A stretch of DNA of 64,000 bases from Streptomyces liliifuscus (GTDB taxonomy: Bacteria; Actinomycetota; Actinomycetes; Streptomycetales; Streptomycetaceae): positions 6,882,001 through 6,946,000 of the forward strand of contig NZ_CP066831.1 in NCBI RefSeq assembly GCF_016598615.1, written 5' to 3'. Positions 23,910-32,685 of this stretch are shown here, in pieces. The notes under the pieces were generated by a model. That model was not told where the DNA came from. It was given only the letters and a program-made list of their open reading frames with translations, and did not search any database. Every line of letters starts with the position of its first letter. Within the stretch, counting starts at the first letter, position 1. The translations under genes were made by a program, and so were the position numbers.

Positions 23910-24713
23910 CTACCAGATCGCCTCGACCCACTCGGGGTGGTCGATGAACGGGTTCCGGTTGCCCTGGTAGTTCGAGTAGATGAGCTCGTTGCGGCGCTCC
24001 TCGAAGGCGCTGGGCGGGTCCGCCTCGTTCCACTGCTTCAGGACCGAGAGGCGGCCGTGGTACGGGACGCTGCCGTTGGAGACCGAGTCGTTGGGCTCCA
24101 GGTCCTCCCACGCGTCGTCGCCCTCGTAACGGACGGCCATGTAGAGGATCATGCGGGCCACATCGCCCTTGACGGCGCTGCGGGGCTCGAAGGAGTTCGA
24201 GTCGGTGAGGCTGCCGCCGCTGTTGGTGAAGCTGCTGCCGCCGTTGTCGAAGTCCTTGTTGCCGCGGATGCTGTTGACCTGGACGTCCTCGGGGCGCAGG
24301 TGGTGCAGGTCCGTGCCCGGGCCGGCGGAGGTGCCGAAGTCGCCGTGCGACTGGGCCCACGTGTGCTCACGGTTCCAGTTGCCGGTCGCGCCGCCGTTGA
24401 GGGACTTGCTCCGCGAGATGCCGGAGTACAGCAGAACCACGTTGCTGCTGTTGTTCGGGTCCTGGTCGGTGACCTTGAGCGCGTTCCAGACCGCGGAGTA
24501 CGAGATCGTGGTCTGGTCGCTGATGATCGAGTGCAGCGAGCTCTTGAGGGCCGTGCCGGTCTTGCCGATCGCGCCCGCGTAGTACGTGTCGTCGTACGCG
24601 GTGGTAGTTGCCGCGGCGGGGGTCGCGGCGACCGTCGGGAGCGTGAGGCCGACGAGGACGGCGGAAACGCCTACCGCCAGCGCCTTCCAACTGCCTTTGT
24701 GCGCAACGGACAT
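23910..24713 (-). CDS. Secreted endonuclease I family nuclease
   Basis: 267 residues from ATG 24713. The signal peptide is clear (KGSWK then ALAVGVSAVLVGLTLPTVAA, cleavage near residue 33). The mature enzyme has the His-Me finger motif NREHTWAQSH, the metal-binding DLHHLRPEDVQVNSIRGNKD, and the family segment VKGDVARMILYMAVRYEGD. It should cut extracellular DNA, for nutrient use or during development. It is convergent with the STAND gene and shares the terminator at 23840, so it is probably not part of that system. Confidence 0.92.
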   Translation of the reverse strand: MSVAHKGSWKALAVGVSAVLVGLTLPTVAATPAAATTTAYDDTYYAGAIGKTGTALKSSLHSIISDQTTISYSAVWNALKVTDQDPNNSSNVVLLYSGISRSKSLNGGATGNWNREHTWAQSHGDFGTSAGPGTDLHHLRPEDVQVNSIRGNKDFDNGGSSFTNSGGSLTDSNSFEPRSAVKGDVARMILYMAVRYEGDDAWEDLEPNDSVSNGSVPYHGRLSVLKQWNEADPPSAFEERRNELIYSNYQGNRNPFIDHPEWVEAIW

Positions 24714-24882
24714 GGGGGTGCCCTTTCCCGGGAACGGCACGCGCCGGGACGCGGGATCCTGCTCAACGGGCCCGCGTTCTACGCGTGTTGACACTTCGGT
24801 CAATCGGGAGCGTGACATGGACATGGGGTCGCTCGTGTAACCGGGAGGAGGCGTTTGTGTGACGTTCTCGCATACGACGCAA

Positions 24883-24942
24883 CCCCTGGCCGTTGCCGGT
24901 CCAGGGGCTGCGAAGAGCGAGGGTTCTCCCCAATTGGGGGAG
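24883..24942 (-). terminator. Paired hairpins downstream of the glycosyltransferase gene
   Basis: CTCCCC AATT GGGGGAG (24926-24942) and CCCCTGG / CCAGGGG with an 11-base loop (24883-24907) follow the stop at 24951 in the direction of leftward transcription. The remaining 24714-24882 is the upstream region of the nuclease gene. Confidence 0.55.
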
Positions 24943-24950
24943 GGATTGCC

Positions 24951-27281
24951 CTAGTTGACGTCCGAGGCGTCCAGGCGGTAGAGCGCCTGGGTGTTCTGGG
25001 AGTCGGTGCTGTCAGAACTGTTGGTGCTGTCGGTGCCGTCGGAGTCGGTGGAGGTCTCGGACGACGCGTCGCTGTACTCGCTCGCCTTCACCGCCGTCGC
25101 GTGTTCCTGCACCCACGCGGTCACCTCGGAGCTGGCGCTGTCGCCGCCGCCCCTGCCCCCGCCGCCTCCGCCCATGCCGCCGCCGAGCACGATGTAGTGC
25201 AGCTCGCCCTTCTTCACGAGCTCCTTCAGCTTGGCGAGGGTCATGGCCTTGTCGCTGCCGGACCAGCCCCACATGGAGATGACGGGCTGCTTCGTGCTGA
25301 CGATCAGCTGGGCCGCGTTCTGCGAACTGGACACCGCCACCAGCCACTTGGCGCCGTCGCGGTGCTTCTCCAGGTACGTGACCATCGCGCTGTCGGCGCC
25401 ACCGCCGGGTCCGCCGCCCATGCCGCCACCGCCGCCCATGCCGCCGGGCCGGGAGGTGGCGTCGCCGCCCTGCTCGCCCGTGCCGGAGGTGCCGTTCGGC
25501 GGGGTGCCGGTCTGGCCGCCGCCCTGTTCCTGGCCGTTCTGCTGCCGGCCGTCCTGTTCCTGGCCGCCGCCGGGCTGTCCGCCGTTGGGGGCGCCACTGG
25601 GCGGGGTGCCCGTCTGGCCGCCGCCCGGGGCCTCGCCACCGGCCTGCTGGTTGCCTTGCTGCTGGCCGCCCGGGGCCTGGCCGCCACCGCCGCCGGGGAA
25701 GCCGCCCCGGCCGCCACCGCCGCCGGGTCCGCCGCCCATGCCGCCACCCGTGCTGGGGCCGGCCGTCGGGTTCGTACCGCTCATGCCGCCGCTCGAACCC
25801 GCGGTCACCGAGGCCGCGTAAGCCGTCGGGCCCGCGAGGGAGGCGGCGACGGCCGCGGTCAGGGCGACGGCGAGCAGCCGTACGCGCCGGCCGGACCAGA
25901 AGAGGAAGAGCCCGGCGATCGCCAGGACCATCACCGCGGCGATCGTCGGCCACAGCCACGAGTTCCAGTCGGAGGCCCGGCGCAGGAGGACGACTGCCCA
26001 GATGCCGGTGGCGGCGAACGCGGCGGGCAGGACCCACAGCCACTTCTTGTCGGTGCGGAAGGCGTGCAGGAGCATCAGCCCGCCGCCTCCGCACAGCGCC
26101 GCGATGCCGGGGGCGAGGGCGGTCGTGTAGTACGGGTGCATCGTGCCCTCGGCGAGGCTGAAGGTGAGGTAGTGCAGCGCGGTCCAGCCGCCCCACAGCA
26201 CCAGCGCGGCCCGCGTCAGGTCCGTACGAGGAGCGCGGCCGCGCAGTACGAGACCGCCGACGAGCGCGATGGCGGTGAAGGGGAGCAGCCAGGAGATCTG
26301 GCCGCCGAGCACCTCGTTGAACATCCGGCCGATCCCGGCGGTCCCGGAGAAGCCGCCTCCGCCACCGCCTCCACCGCCGCCGTTGCCCTCGCCGCCGAGG
26401 ACGCGGCCCAGGCCGTTGTAGCCCATGATCAGGTTCCAGGCGGTGCCGTCCGTCGAGCCGCCGATGTACGGCCGGTCGGCGGCGGGCACCAGCGACACGG
26501 CCGCCGCCCACCAGAAGCTGGAGACGGCGAGGGCGACCGCGGCGATCGCGAGGTTGCGTATCCGGCGCAGCAGGCCGCCCCGGGCCGCGTACAGGTAGAC
26601 CGCGAAGACGGCGGGCAGGGCGATGTACCCCTGGAGCATCTTGGTGTTGAAGGCGAGGCCGAAGCAGACGGCCGAGCCGACGAGCGGCAGCAGCCTGCCG
26701 TTGTGGACGGCGCGCAGGGCCAGGGCCGCGCCCGCGACCATCAGGAAGACGAGCAGGGTGTCCGGGTTGTTGTCGCGGTTGATGGCGACGGTGATCGGAG
26801 TGAGGGCGAGGACGAGCGCGGCGACGGCCGCGGCGCCGTGGCCCCAGACCCGCTTGACCGACGCGTGCAGGATCCAGATCGTGCCGAGGGCGGAGGCGAC
26901 CAGCGGCAGCATCATCTGCCAGGTGCCGTACCCGAAGACCCGGCAGGACAGCCCCATCACCATCAGGACGACGGGCGGCTTGTCGACGGTGAGGAAGTTC
27001 CCGGCGTCCAGCGACCCGAAGAACCACGCCTTCCAGCTCTGTGTGCCGCTGAGCACGGCGGCGCTGTAGAAGCTGTTCAGGCTGGACGAGGAGAGGTTCC
27101 AGGAGTACAGTACCCCGGCCAGGACCATGATCGCGACCAGCGCGGGAAGCGACCAGCGGGGTGGCTTCCCGGGCCGCGCGCCGGACTCGGCGGGGGGCGG
27201 GGAGGAGGCGGCCCGGTCTGCTGCGGGGGCGGCCTGGGCGGCCTCGGGGGCGTGGGGGTACGGATCGGTGGCAGATGTCAC
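24951..27281 (-). CDS. ArnT/PMT-type glycosyltransferase (family 39) with Gly/Gln-rich extracellular domain
   Basis: 776 residues from GTG 27281. An N-terminal Pro/Ala-rich cytoplasmic tail is followed by about 12 membrane segments. Early in the membrane part, FLTVDKPPVVLMVMG carries the Asp expected of GT39-type enzymes, and INRDNNPDTLLVFL matches the second conserved loop. After residue about 500 an extracytoplasmic domain holds long Gly-, Gln- and Pro-rich tracts (GGGMGGGPGGGGG and QQQGNQQ types), then a short folded segment. It would use a polyprenyl-phosphate sugar to glycosylate an envelope component; acceptor unknown. Confidence 0.88.
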   Translation of the reverse strand: MTSATDPYPHAPEAAQAAPAADRAASSPPPAESGARPGKPPRWSLPALVAIMVLAGVLYSWNLSSSSLNSFYSAAVLSGTQSWKAWFFGSLDAGNFLTVDKPPVVLMVMGLSCRVFGYGTWQMMLPLVASALGTIWILHASVKRVWGHGAAAVAALVLALTPITVAINRDNNPDTLLVFLMVAGAALALRAVHNGRLLPLVGSAVCFGLAFNTKMLQGYIALPAVFAVYLYAARGGLLRRIRNLAIAAVALAVSSFWWAAAVSLVPAADRPYIGGSTDGTAWNLIMGYNGLGRVLGGEGNGGGGGGGGGGFSGTAGIGRMFNEVLGGQISWLLPFTAIALVGGLVLRGRAPRTDLTRAALVLWGGWTALHYLTFSLAEGTMHPYYTTALAPGIAALCGGGGLMLLHAFRTDKKWLWVLPAAFAATGIWAVVLLRRASDWNSWLWPTIAAVMVLAIAGLFLFWSGRRVRLLAVALTAAVAASLAGPTAYAASVTAGSSGGMSGTNPTAGPSTGGGMGGGPGGGGGRGGFPGGGGGQAPGGQQQGNQQAGGEAPGGGQTGTPPSGAPNGGQPGGGQEQDGRQQNGQEQGGGQTGTPPNGTSGTGEQGGDATSRPGGMGGGGGMGGGPGGGADSAMVTYLEKHRDGAKWLVAVSSSQNAAQLIVSTKQPVISMWGWSGSDKAMTLAKLKELVKKGELHYIVLGGGMGGGGGGRGGGDSASSEVTAWVQEHATAVKASEYSDASSETSTDSDGTDSTNSSDSTDSQNTQALYRLDASDVN

Positions 27282-27538
27282 GCGTGCATCGTGCGAGGGC
27301 GGTGTGGGCGAGGGCTGTGGTGAACCTGGGGCCCGGCTGTGAGTGGGGGAAGGGAGGTCCCATGGAAGCGTATGAACACGTAAAGAGGCGGACGGTCACA
27401 GAGGGGGCCGCCCTGTAACAGTTACCGGCGGTTCATGCAGGCTGTGAAACAGGAGTGGCCGGCGATGAACCGGCTTGCCGCGTACGACGTTTGACGGGTT
27501 GAGATCAACAAGCAATGACGCCGAAAGGGCACCCCGAC
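27282..27538. promoter_or_regulatory. Divergent control region between the glycosyltransferase and lipoprotein genes
   Basis: It holds the palindrome GTAACAGTTAC at 27415-27425, centred in the space between the two start codons, and otherwise no coding potential. The site is a possible operator; I do not know the binding protein. Confidence 0.4.
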
Positions 27539-28276
27539 ATGTCGCTCAGCCGCACCCGCTCCCGTACGCTCGCCGCCGTCGGTCTCCTGGCCGCCACGGG
27601 GCTGTTCCTCACCGCGTGCGGCCCCGAGGACTCCGCAGGCGCGGAAGCCTCCTCTCCTGCCGGTGCCTCGGCCTCTCCCGGTGCCTCGTCTCCTGCCGCC
27701 TCCGGTTCTCCCGCGGCGTCCGGTGGCGCCGACGCCTCCGAGCCGCCGGCGGGCTCGGACGGTACGTTCTCCGGCACGTTGACGTTCCTGGCGCCGGGCA
27801 AGCTGCTGGTCGGGGAGCGTGCCTTCTGGGTCGCGGAGGACACGGTGATCCAGGGTGCCGGGATCTGTGGTGACCCCGAGACCGCGGGGGCGGAGAACTG
27901 CACCGCCGACCAGTTGGACGACACCGCGAAGGCCGGGAACACCAAGGCCGAGGTGTCGATCGAGAAGGGCATGGCGACCAAGGTCTTCGCCGCGGAGGGC
28001 GGGGGCGGCGACTCCTCGGAGAAGCCGGCGGGTTCGGACGGTACGTTCTCCGGCACGTTGACGTTCCTGGCGCCGGGCAAGCTGCTGGTCGAGGAGCGTG
28101 CCTTCTGGGTCGCCGAGGACACGGAGATCACGGGCGGCGACATCTGCGGCGACCCCGAGACCGCCGGGGCGGAGAAGTGCACCGCCGATGATCTCGACGC
28201 CGCCGCCGAGGCCGGCAACCTCACGGTGGAGGTGACGATCAAGAAGGGGATCGCGGAGCAGGTCACCCAGAAGTAG
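27539..28276 (+). CDS. Lipoprotein with two tandem copies of an unknown domain
   Basis: 245 residues from ATG 27539 (AAAGGG upstream). The lipoprotein signal peptide ends in LTAC, giving an acylated Cys at about residue 25. Then a Ser/Ala/Pro/Gly-rich tether of about 45 residues, then two copies of an approximately 85-residue domain. Both copies contain GSDGTFSGTLTFLAPGKLLV, RAFWVAEDT, and GDPETAGAE followed by CTAD. The copies are 279 bp apart (93 codons) and nearly identical at DNA level in their first 90 bases, so the duplication is recent. Function unknown; the domain looks like a small beta structure with a conserved Cys pair (ICGD and CTAD). Confidence 0.85.
   Translation: MSLSRTRSRTLAAVGLLAATGLFLTACGPEDSAGAEASSPAGASASPGASSPAASGSPAASGGADASEPPAGSDGTFSGTLTFLAPGKLLVGERAFWVAEDTVIQGAGICGDPETAGAENCTADQLDDTAKAGNTKAEVSIEKGMATKVFAAEGGGGDSSEKPAGSDGTFSGTLTFLAPGKLLVEERAFWVAEDTEITGGDICGDPETAGAEKCTADDLDAAAEAGNLTVEVTIKKGIAEQVTQK
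27746..28276 (+). repeat. 279-bp internal tandem duplication in the lipoprotein gene
   Basis: Copy 1 starts at 27746 and copy 2 at 28025, an exact 279-bp period. From the start, CCGGCGGG(C/T)TCGGACGG and the next 50 or so bases match with one change. Confidence 0.85.
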
Positions 28277-28404
28277 CCGGGGCTTCAAGGCCGCCCAATT
28301 CCCCTTCCGAGAAGACGCGTACAACCCCCAGCCGTTCCGGTGAGTCGAGAGAGGCGAGTGTGCCGAGGCGCGCTCGTTCGTACCCAAGGGGATGGAAGAA
28401 CTCG

Positions 28405-29322
28405 ATGACTCACCGGATATCCCGGCGTACCCGTGTGTTCTGTGCGGGCCTCGGTGCCGGGGTCCTGGTGCCGCTGACCGTGGCCGTGACACCGGCGACC
28501 GCGGCCGCGACACCGCAGGCGACCTGCACGTCGAACCAGTCGGCCCTGGCGACCAAACTGCAGAAGGACATCACCACGGCCCTCGCGAACCGCAGGGGCA
28601 CCGTGGCCGTCGGTCTCCACGACCGGAGCACCAACACCACCTGCACGCTGAGACCGACGCAGGCCTACGACTCGGCCAGCATCGTCAAGGTGACCGTCCT
28701 CGCCGCGCTTCTCTGGGACGCCAAGAAGCACAACCGCTATCTCACCCAGCGGGAGTCCGATCTGGCCACCGCCATGATCACCAAGTCGGACAACGCGGCC
28801 ACGACCAAGCTCTGGAACCAGCTGGGCACCACGAAGGTGAAGGGCTTCCTCACCGCGGCCGGCATGACCCGGACCAAGCCGGGGGCGAACGGCTACTGGG
28901 GCCTCACCCAGATCACGGTCCAGGACGAGCAGAAGCTCCTCGCGCTGCTCACCGCCAGGAACGCGGTTCTGAGCGACAACTCCCGGGCCTACGTGCTCAA
29001 ACTCATGGGCAAGGTCGTCACCTCGCAGCGCTGGGGCACACCGGCGGGAGCCCCCTCCTCCGTCGCCGTCCATGTGAAGAACGGCTGGCTGTCCCGCTCC
29101 ACGCACGGCTGGCGGGTCCACAGCGTGGGCACCTTCAACGGCGCCGGCCACGACTACACGATCTCGATCCTGACCCACGGCAACAGCACCATGAACTACG
29201 GCGTGACGACGATCCAGGCCGTGGCCAAGGCCATCCACAAGGACCTCGTGCCGACCAGAGCGCAGCGGTACACGCCCACGACCGACCCGCAGGAGGCCTT
29301 CCCGGCGGTGCCCGCTTCATGA
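28405..29322 (+). CDS. Secreted serine hydrolase of the class A beta-lactamase/PBP fold
   Basis: 305 residues from ATG 28405 (GGAAGAA six bases upstream), with a signal peptide cleaved after about residue 34. The penicilloyl-serine motifs are in order: SIVK (Ser92, Lys95), SDN (128-130), and KNG in HVKNGW where a KTG is usual. The Glu166 region of true class A beta-lactamases is not obvious. A D,D-peptidase-like or unknown hydrolase of the cell wall is as likely as a beta-lactamase. Its stop overlaps the next start by four bases. Confidence 0.82.
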   Translation: MTHRISRRTRVFCAGLGAGVLVPLTVAVTPATAAATPQATCTSNQSALATKLQKDITTALANRRGTVAVGLHDRSTNTTCTLRPTQAYDSASIVKVTVLAALLWDAKKHNRYLTQRESDLATAMITKSDNAATTKLWNQLGTTKVKGFLTAAGMTRTKPGANGYWGLTQITVQDEQKLLALLTARNAVLSDNSRAYVLKLMGKVVTSQRWGTPAGAPSSVAVHVKNGWLSRSTHGWRVHSVGTFNGAGHDYTISILTHGNSTMNYGVTTIQAVAKAIHKDLVPTRAQRYTPTTDPQEAFPAVPAS

Positions 29323-29918
29323 TCATCTGGCTCAACGGCGCCTTCGGCGTCGGCAAGACCACGACCGCCCGGCACCTCACCACCCTCCTCCCGGACTCCA
29401 GGCTCCTGGACACCGAACAGGTCGGCTACATGCTCCGGCACGTCCTGGGGAGGCCGGCCCGCGACTTCCAGGAATTCCCGCCGTGGCGCGGTCTCGTCGT
29501 GGAGACCGCGCGTCAGGTGCTCGACCATGTGGGCGGCACGCTGGTCGTCCCGCAGACCGTGCTGGAGAAGCCGTACTGGCGTGAGATCCGCACGGGACTG
29601 GTCCAGGCGGGCATTCCCTTACGCCACTTCGTCCTCCACGCCGACCACAACACGCTCGTCGAACGCATCCAGAACGACACGGACCCGGAGAGCATCGGTG
29701 CCCGCGGGAGGCGCCTGGACCATCTCCATGACTACGACGAGGCGCTGCTCTGGCTGCGCGGGGAGGCCGAGTTGATCGACACCACCGGCATCCCGCCGGC
29801 CGCGGTCGCGAAACTCGTCATGACGACGGTCCGGCATCAGGGCGCCTCCACGATGAGGGAGAACGTTCACCCGGGCTTCCTCGGAAGCTCACCAAGGAGT
29901 GCTAGAAACCCCCGCTGA
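29319..29918 (+). CDS. P-loop ATP-binding protein of the TmrB type, with a TTA codon
   Basis: 199 residues. Walker A is GAFGVGKTT (7-15), followed by a kinase-like layout (LLDTEQVGYMLR, VVPQTVLEKPYWREIRTGL, HADHNTLVERI). This resembles the tunicamycin-resistance protein TmrB and related small ATPases of unknown substrate. The ATG overlaps the hydrolase stop (ATGA). Residue 101 is encoded by TTA (29619-29621), a rare codon in Streptomyces, read only by the bldA tRNA, so expression may be delayed until development or stationary phase. Confidence 0.82.
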   Translation: MIIWLNGAFGVGKTTTARHLTTLLPDSRLLDTEQVGYMLRHVLGRPARDFQEFPPWRGLVVETARQVLDHVGGTLVVPQTVLEKPYWREIRTGLVQAGIPLRHFVLHADHNTLVERIQNDTDPESIGARGRRLDHLHDYDEALLWLRGEAELIDTTGIPPAAVAKLVMTTVRHQGASTMRENVHPGFLGSSPRSARNPR

Positions 29919-29949
29919 CCTGCGGAGTCCGGCAAAAAGAAGCGATTTT

Positions 29950-29971
29950 CCGGGGCAACCCTCGGCCCCGG
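29950..29971 (+). terminator. Hairpin after the TmrB-like gene
   Basis: CCGGGGC (29950-29956) and GCCCCGG (29965-29971) with an eight-base loop, 32 bases after the stop. The rest of 29919-30170 shows no coding potential and must hold the promoter of the RTX gene. Confidence 0.55.
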
Positions 29972-30170
29972 TCCGCTGTCTGAATGGGTGATCGGAAACA
30001 ACACCTGCCACACCCGTCACGGACAGTACGGACCGCACCGGCCGCACAGGTCGCACCGGCTGTCCGATCGCCGTTCGCCGATCGCGGTGAGGGCGCCGAC
30101 GACTTCACCGGCGTCCTCACCGCCGATTCCGACTCCGTTCAGCACGCACTCCACGAAGGGTCTCTTTCGC

Positions 30171-31028
30171 ATGCGCGTTTTACGAAGCATCGCCGCCACC
30201 TCCACCCTCGTACTGGCTCTGGGAGGAGCCGTACTCGCCGCGCCCACCGCCCAGGCGGACACAGCGGCCTCCACGGCCACCGTCGAGCGCTATGACGGCG
30301 CGATCTGGTACCGGGCCGCCGCCGGACAGGTGAACGACCTGCGGATCTCCACCAAGGTGATCGACGTCGACCCGAACGAGTTCGGCGGCGACTACCTCGT
30401 CACCTTCCGGGACAAGTTCGAGATCACCATCGCCAGCACGGACGTGTGTACGTACCCCTCGGCGACCGACCGCACCGTCGTCGAGTGCGTGGAGCCCGAG
30501 CCCCTGGGGTCCGACGACTCGGACATCTACGACGTCGACCTCGGTGACCTCGACGACACCGTGACGGTCGGCGACGACGTCTTCACGCAGGGCACCCTCG
30601 ACGGCGGCCCGGGCAACGATGTCATCCGCGGCAAGGGCGCGAACGTCCTCAAGGGCGGGGACGGCGACGACCACCTCGAAGGCGTCGACGGCGTCTGGGT
30701 CAACGGCTCCTTCGGCGAAGCCGGCAACGACACCATCCTCACCGGCTGCGCGTACCACTGCAGCGGCGGCGCCGGGAACGACGTCCTCACGGTGACCGGC
30801 GAGGACGACCTCGGCTACACCACCCTGTACGGCGACGACGGCAACGACATCGTGCGCGGCAGCTCCGGCAACGACACCCTCTACGGCGGCCGGGGCAACG
30901 ACACCCTGTACGGCCTGGCGGGCGACGACACGATCTTCGGCAACACCGGCGACGACGTGATCCACGGCGGCGCGGGCAACGACACGCTCTCCGGCGGCGC
31001 GGGCAACAACAAGGTCTACCAGGACTGA
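30171..31028 (+). CDS. Secreted calcium-binding RTX-repeat protein with TTA at codon 4
   Basis: 285 residues from ATG 30171. Signal peptide of about 28 residues (LVLALGGAVLAAPTAQA). An N-terminal beta domain of about 110 residues is followed by RTX nonapeptides: GGPGNDVIRG, GGDGDDHLEG, GGAGNDVLTV, then an unbroken C-terminal run GSSGNDTLYGGRGNDTLYGL to the end. These fold into a Ca2+-bound beta-roll outside the cell. No enzymatic domain is recognised. The fourth codon is TTA (30180-30182), which would make translation depend on bldA very early. The start has only a moderate GAAGGG site. Confidence 0.88.
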   Translation: MRVLRSIAATSTLVLALGGAVLAAPTAQADTAASTATVERYDGAIWYRAAAGQVNDLRISTKVIDVDPNEFGGDYLVTFRDKFEITIASTDVCTYPSATDRTVVECVEPEPLGSDDSDIYDVDLGDLDDTVTVGDDVFTQGTLDGGPGNDVIRGKGANVLKGGDGDDHLEGVDGVWVNGSFGEAGNDTILTGCAYHCSGGAGNDVLTVTGEDDLGYTTLYGDDGNDIVRGSSGNDTLYGGRGNDTLYGLAGDDTIFGNTGDDVIHGGAGNDTLSGGAGNNKVYQD

Positions 31029-31084
31029 GACCCAGGACTCGACCGGAGCCGCGCGGCCACCGACACCCACGCGACTCCGGTTCC

Positions 31085-31600
31085 TGGCCCCCGGCCTGCG
31101 ACTCCGGTTCCCGGCTCCCAGCCCCCGGTCTCCGGCTCCCGGCCCCCCTGCCCTGGCCCTGGCCCCCGGTCCCGGCTCCCGGCTCCCGCCCCCCGGCCTC
31201 CGGCCCTCGACCCCCGGCCTCCGGCCCTAGGCCCGGGCCCGCGGCCTCCGACCCCCGGCCCCGGCTCGCGGCCTCCGGTTCCCAGCCCTCGGCCCCCAGC
31301 CCTCGGCCCTCGACCCCTGCCCTCGCCCCCGGCTCCCGGCCCCCTGCCCTCGCCCCCGGCCCTCGACCCCTGGCCTCCGGCCCCCGGCCCCTGGCCTCCG
31401 GCCCCCGGCCCCCGGCCCTCGACCCCCGGCCTCCGGCCCTCGACTCCGGCTCCGGCTCCCGGTCCCGGTCCCTCGGTCTCGGCTCCCGGTCTCGGCCCCC
31501 GGGCCCCGGTCCCGGTCCCGGCCCCCGACCCCACTCCCGATTCCAGCCCCCTGACCCCGCCCCCTGACCCCGCCCCCGCCCCCTGAAAAGCTCCAACTCC
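31085..31600. repeat. About 500-bp degenerate C-rich repeat array
   Basis: Plus strand is almost free of A and is built from imperfect units such as GGCCCCCGGCCTCC, GGCTCCCGGCCCC and CTCGACCCCCGGCCTCCGG. The minus strand is correspondingly rich in GGG/GGGGG runs. Open frames across it are by-products of the missing A/T. The flanking 31029-31084 and 31601-31668 contain no gene; the second holds the promoter of the next gene. Confidence 0.85.
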
Positions 31601-31668
31601 CGCTCCCGCTCCCTGGAATTAACGGTCAGTACCCTCCCCCTCAACCCGCCTCCGCCTACCGTGACGCC

Positions 31669-32685
31669 ATGCGTCTGAGACCACTTCTTGCCACCGTCAC
31701 GGCCGCCCTGGCGGCGGCCGCCTGTCTTACCGCGGCAGCGCCCGCCAATGCCCAGCGCGGCAATGCCTGTTCGCCCTCCGTCTCCATCGAGAGCTTTTCC
31801 GACGGGCTCGACAAGACGACGTACGAGGGCACGTTCGTCGGCAACTTCTCCGCGCTCGCAGTGGACCGCGACGGCAGGATCGCCGCGGTCTCGGACCGGT
31901 CCGCCCTCTTCACGCTGGACCGCAGGACCCTGCGGCCCGCCTCCGTCGTCCCGCTCGCCGACGAGACCGGTGCCGCGCTCGACTCCGAGGGCCTGGCCGT
32001 GGACCGCGACGGCACCCGCCTGATCGCCTCCGAGACCGAGCCCTCCGTACGCCGCTACGCCCGCGACGGCCGCATCCTCGACCGCCTCCCCGTACCGGAC
32101 GCCCTCAAGGTCGCCCCCGCGGGCCGCGCGACCACGAACCAGACCTTCGAAGGGCTCACCTTCCTCCCCGGCCGCCACACCCTGCTGGCCGGCATGGAGG
32201 GCTCCCTTGCGGGAGACACCACGGGCATCGTCCGCTTCCAGACCTGGGAGCGGCAGCGCGGCCACTTCGCGCTCGACGCCCAGTACGGCTACCGCACCGA
32301 CACCGGTCTGAACGTCTCCGAGACCACGGCCACCCCCGACGGCCGCCTCCTCGTCCTGGAACGCGGCTTCACCGCGGGCGTCGGCAACACGGTCCGCCTC
32401 TACCTCGCCGATCTGCGCCGCGCCACAAACACGTCCGGCATCGACAACCTGACCGGCCAGAGCGGCGTACGTCTCGCCCGTAAGACCCTGCTCGCCGATC
32501 TCGTGAACTGTCCTTCACTCGGCGCCCAGGCCAAGCAGCCCCAGCCCAACCCGCTCCTCGACAACATCGAGGGTCTCGCGGTCACGGGCGGCGGTCACGG
32601 CCGTCTGAACCTGCTCCTGGTCAGCGACGACAACCAGAACCCGGTCCAGATCACCCGCTTCTACTCCCTCCGGGTCCGCCTCTGA
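31669..32685 (+). CDS. Secreted esterase-like protein of the phytase-like family
   Basis: 338 residues with a signal peptide (ATVTAALAAAACLTAAAPANA). The mature protein fits the 'esterase-like activity of phytase' beta-propeller family: FSALAVDRDGRIAAVSDRS, LDSEGLAVDRDGTRLIASE, NQTFEGLTFLPGRHTLLAGM, and the C-terminal DNIEGLAV near the end. Probably a phosphoesterase or esterase outside the cell; substrate not readable from sequence. It sits directly after the C-rich array. Confidence 0.85.
   Translation: MRLRPLLATVTAALAAAACLTAAAPANAQRGNACSPSVSIESFSDGLDKTTYEGTFVGNFSALAVDRDGRIAAVSDRSALFTLDRRTLRPASVVPLADETGAALDSEGLAVDRDGTRLIASETEPSVRRYARDGRILDRLPVPDALKVAPAGRATTNQTFEGLTFLPGRHTLLAGMEGSLAGDTTGIVRFQTWERQRGHFALDAQYGYRTDTGLNVSETTATPDGRLLVLERGFTAGVGNTVRLYLADLRRATNTSGIDNLTGQSGVRLARKTLLADLVNCPSLGAQAKQPQPNPLLDNIEGLAVTGGGHGRLNLLLVSDDNQNPVQITRFYSLRVRL

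Noticed and set aside
23910..24713. Endonuclease I as the effector of the STAND system
   Set aside because: It is convergent, has its own signal peptide for export and shares only a terminator with the STAND gene.
24855..27323. A very long open frame on the plus strand opposite the GT39 gene
   Set aside because: It is the antisense shadow of a well-supported membrane glycosyltransferase; composition is Gly/Arg/Ala-rich without motifs or a ribosome site.
28405..29322. Antibiotic resistance by a true class A beta-lactamase
   Set aside because: The third motif is KNG and no clear Glu166 loop is visible, so only the fold can be claimed.
30787..32265. Long minus-strand frame through the C-rich array giving a Gly/Arg/Pro repeat protein
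   Set aside because: The frame is open only because the array lacks A and T; it runs into the antisense of two genes and has no start site.
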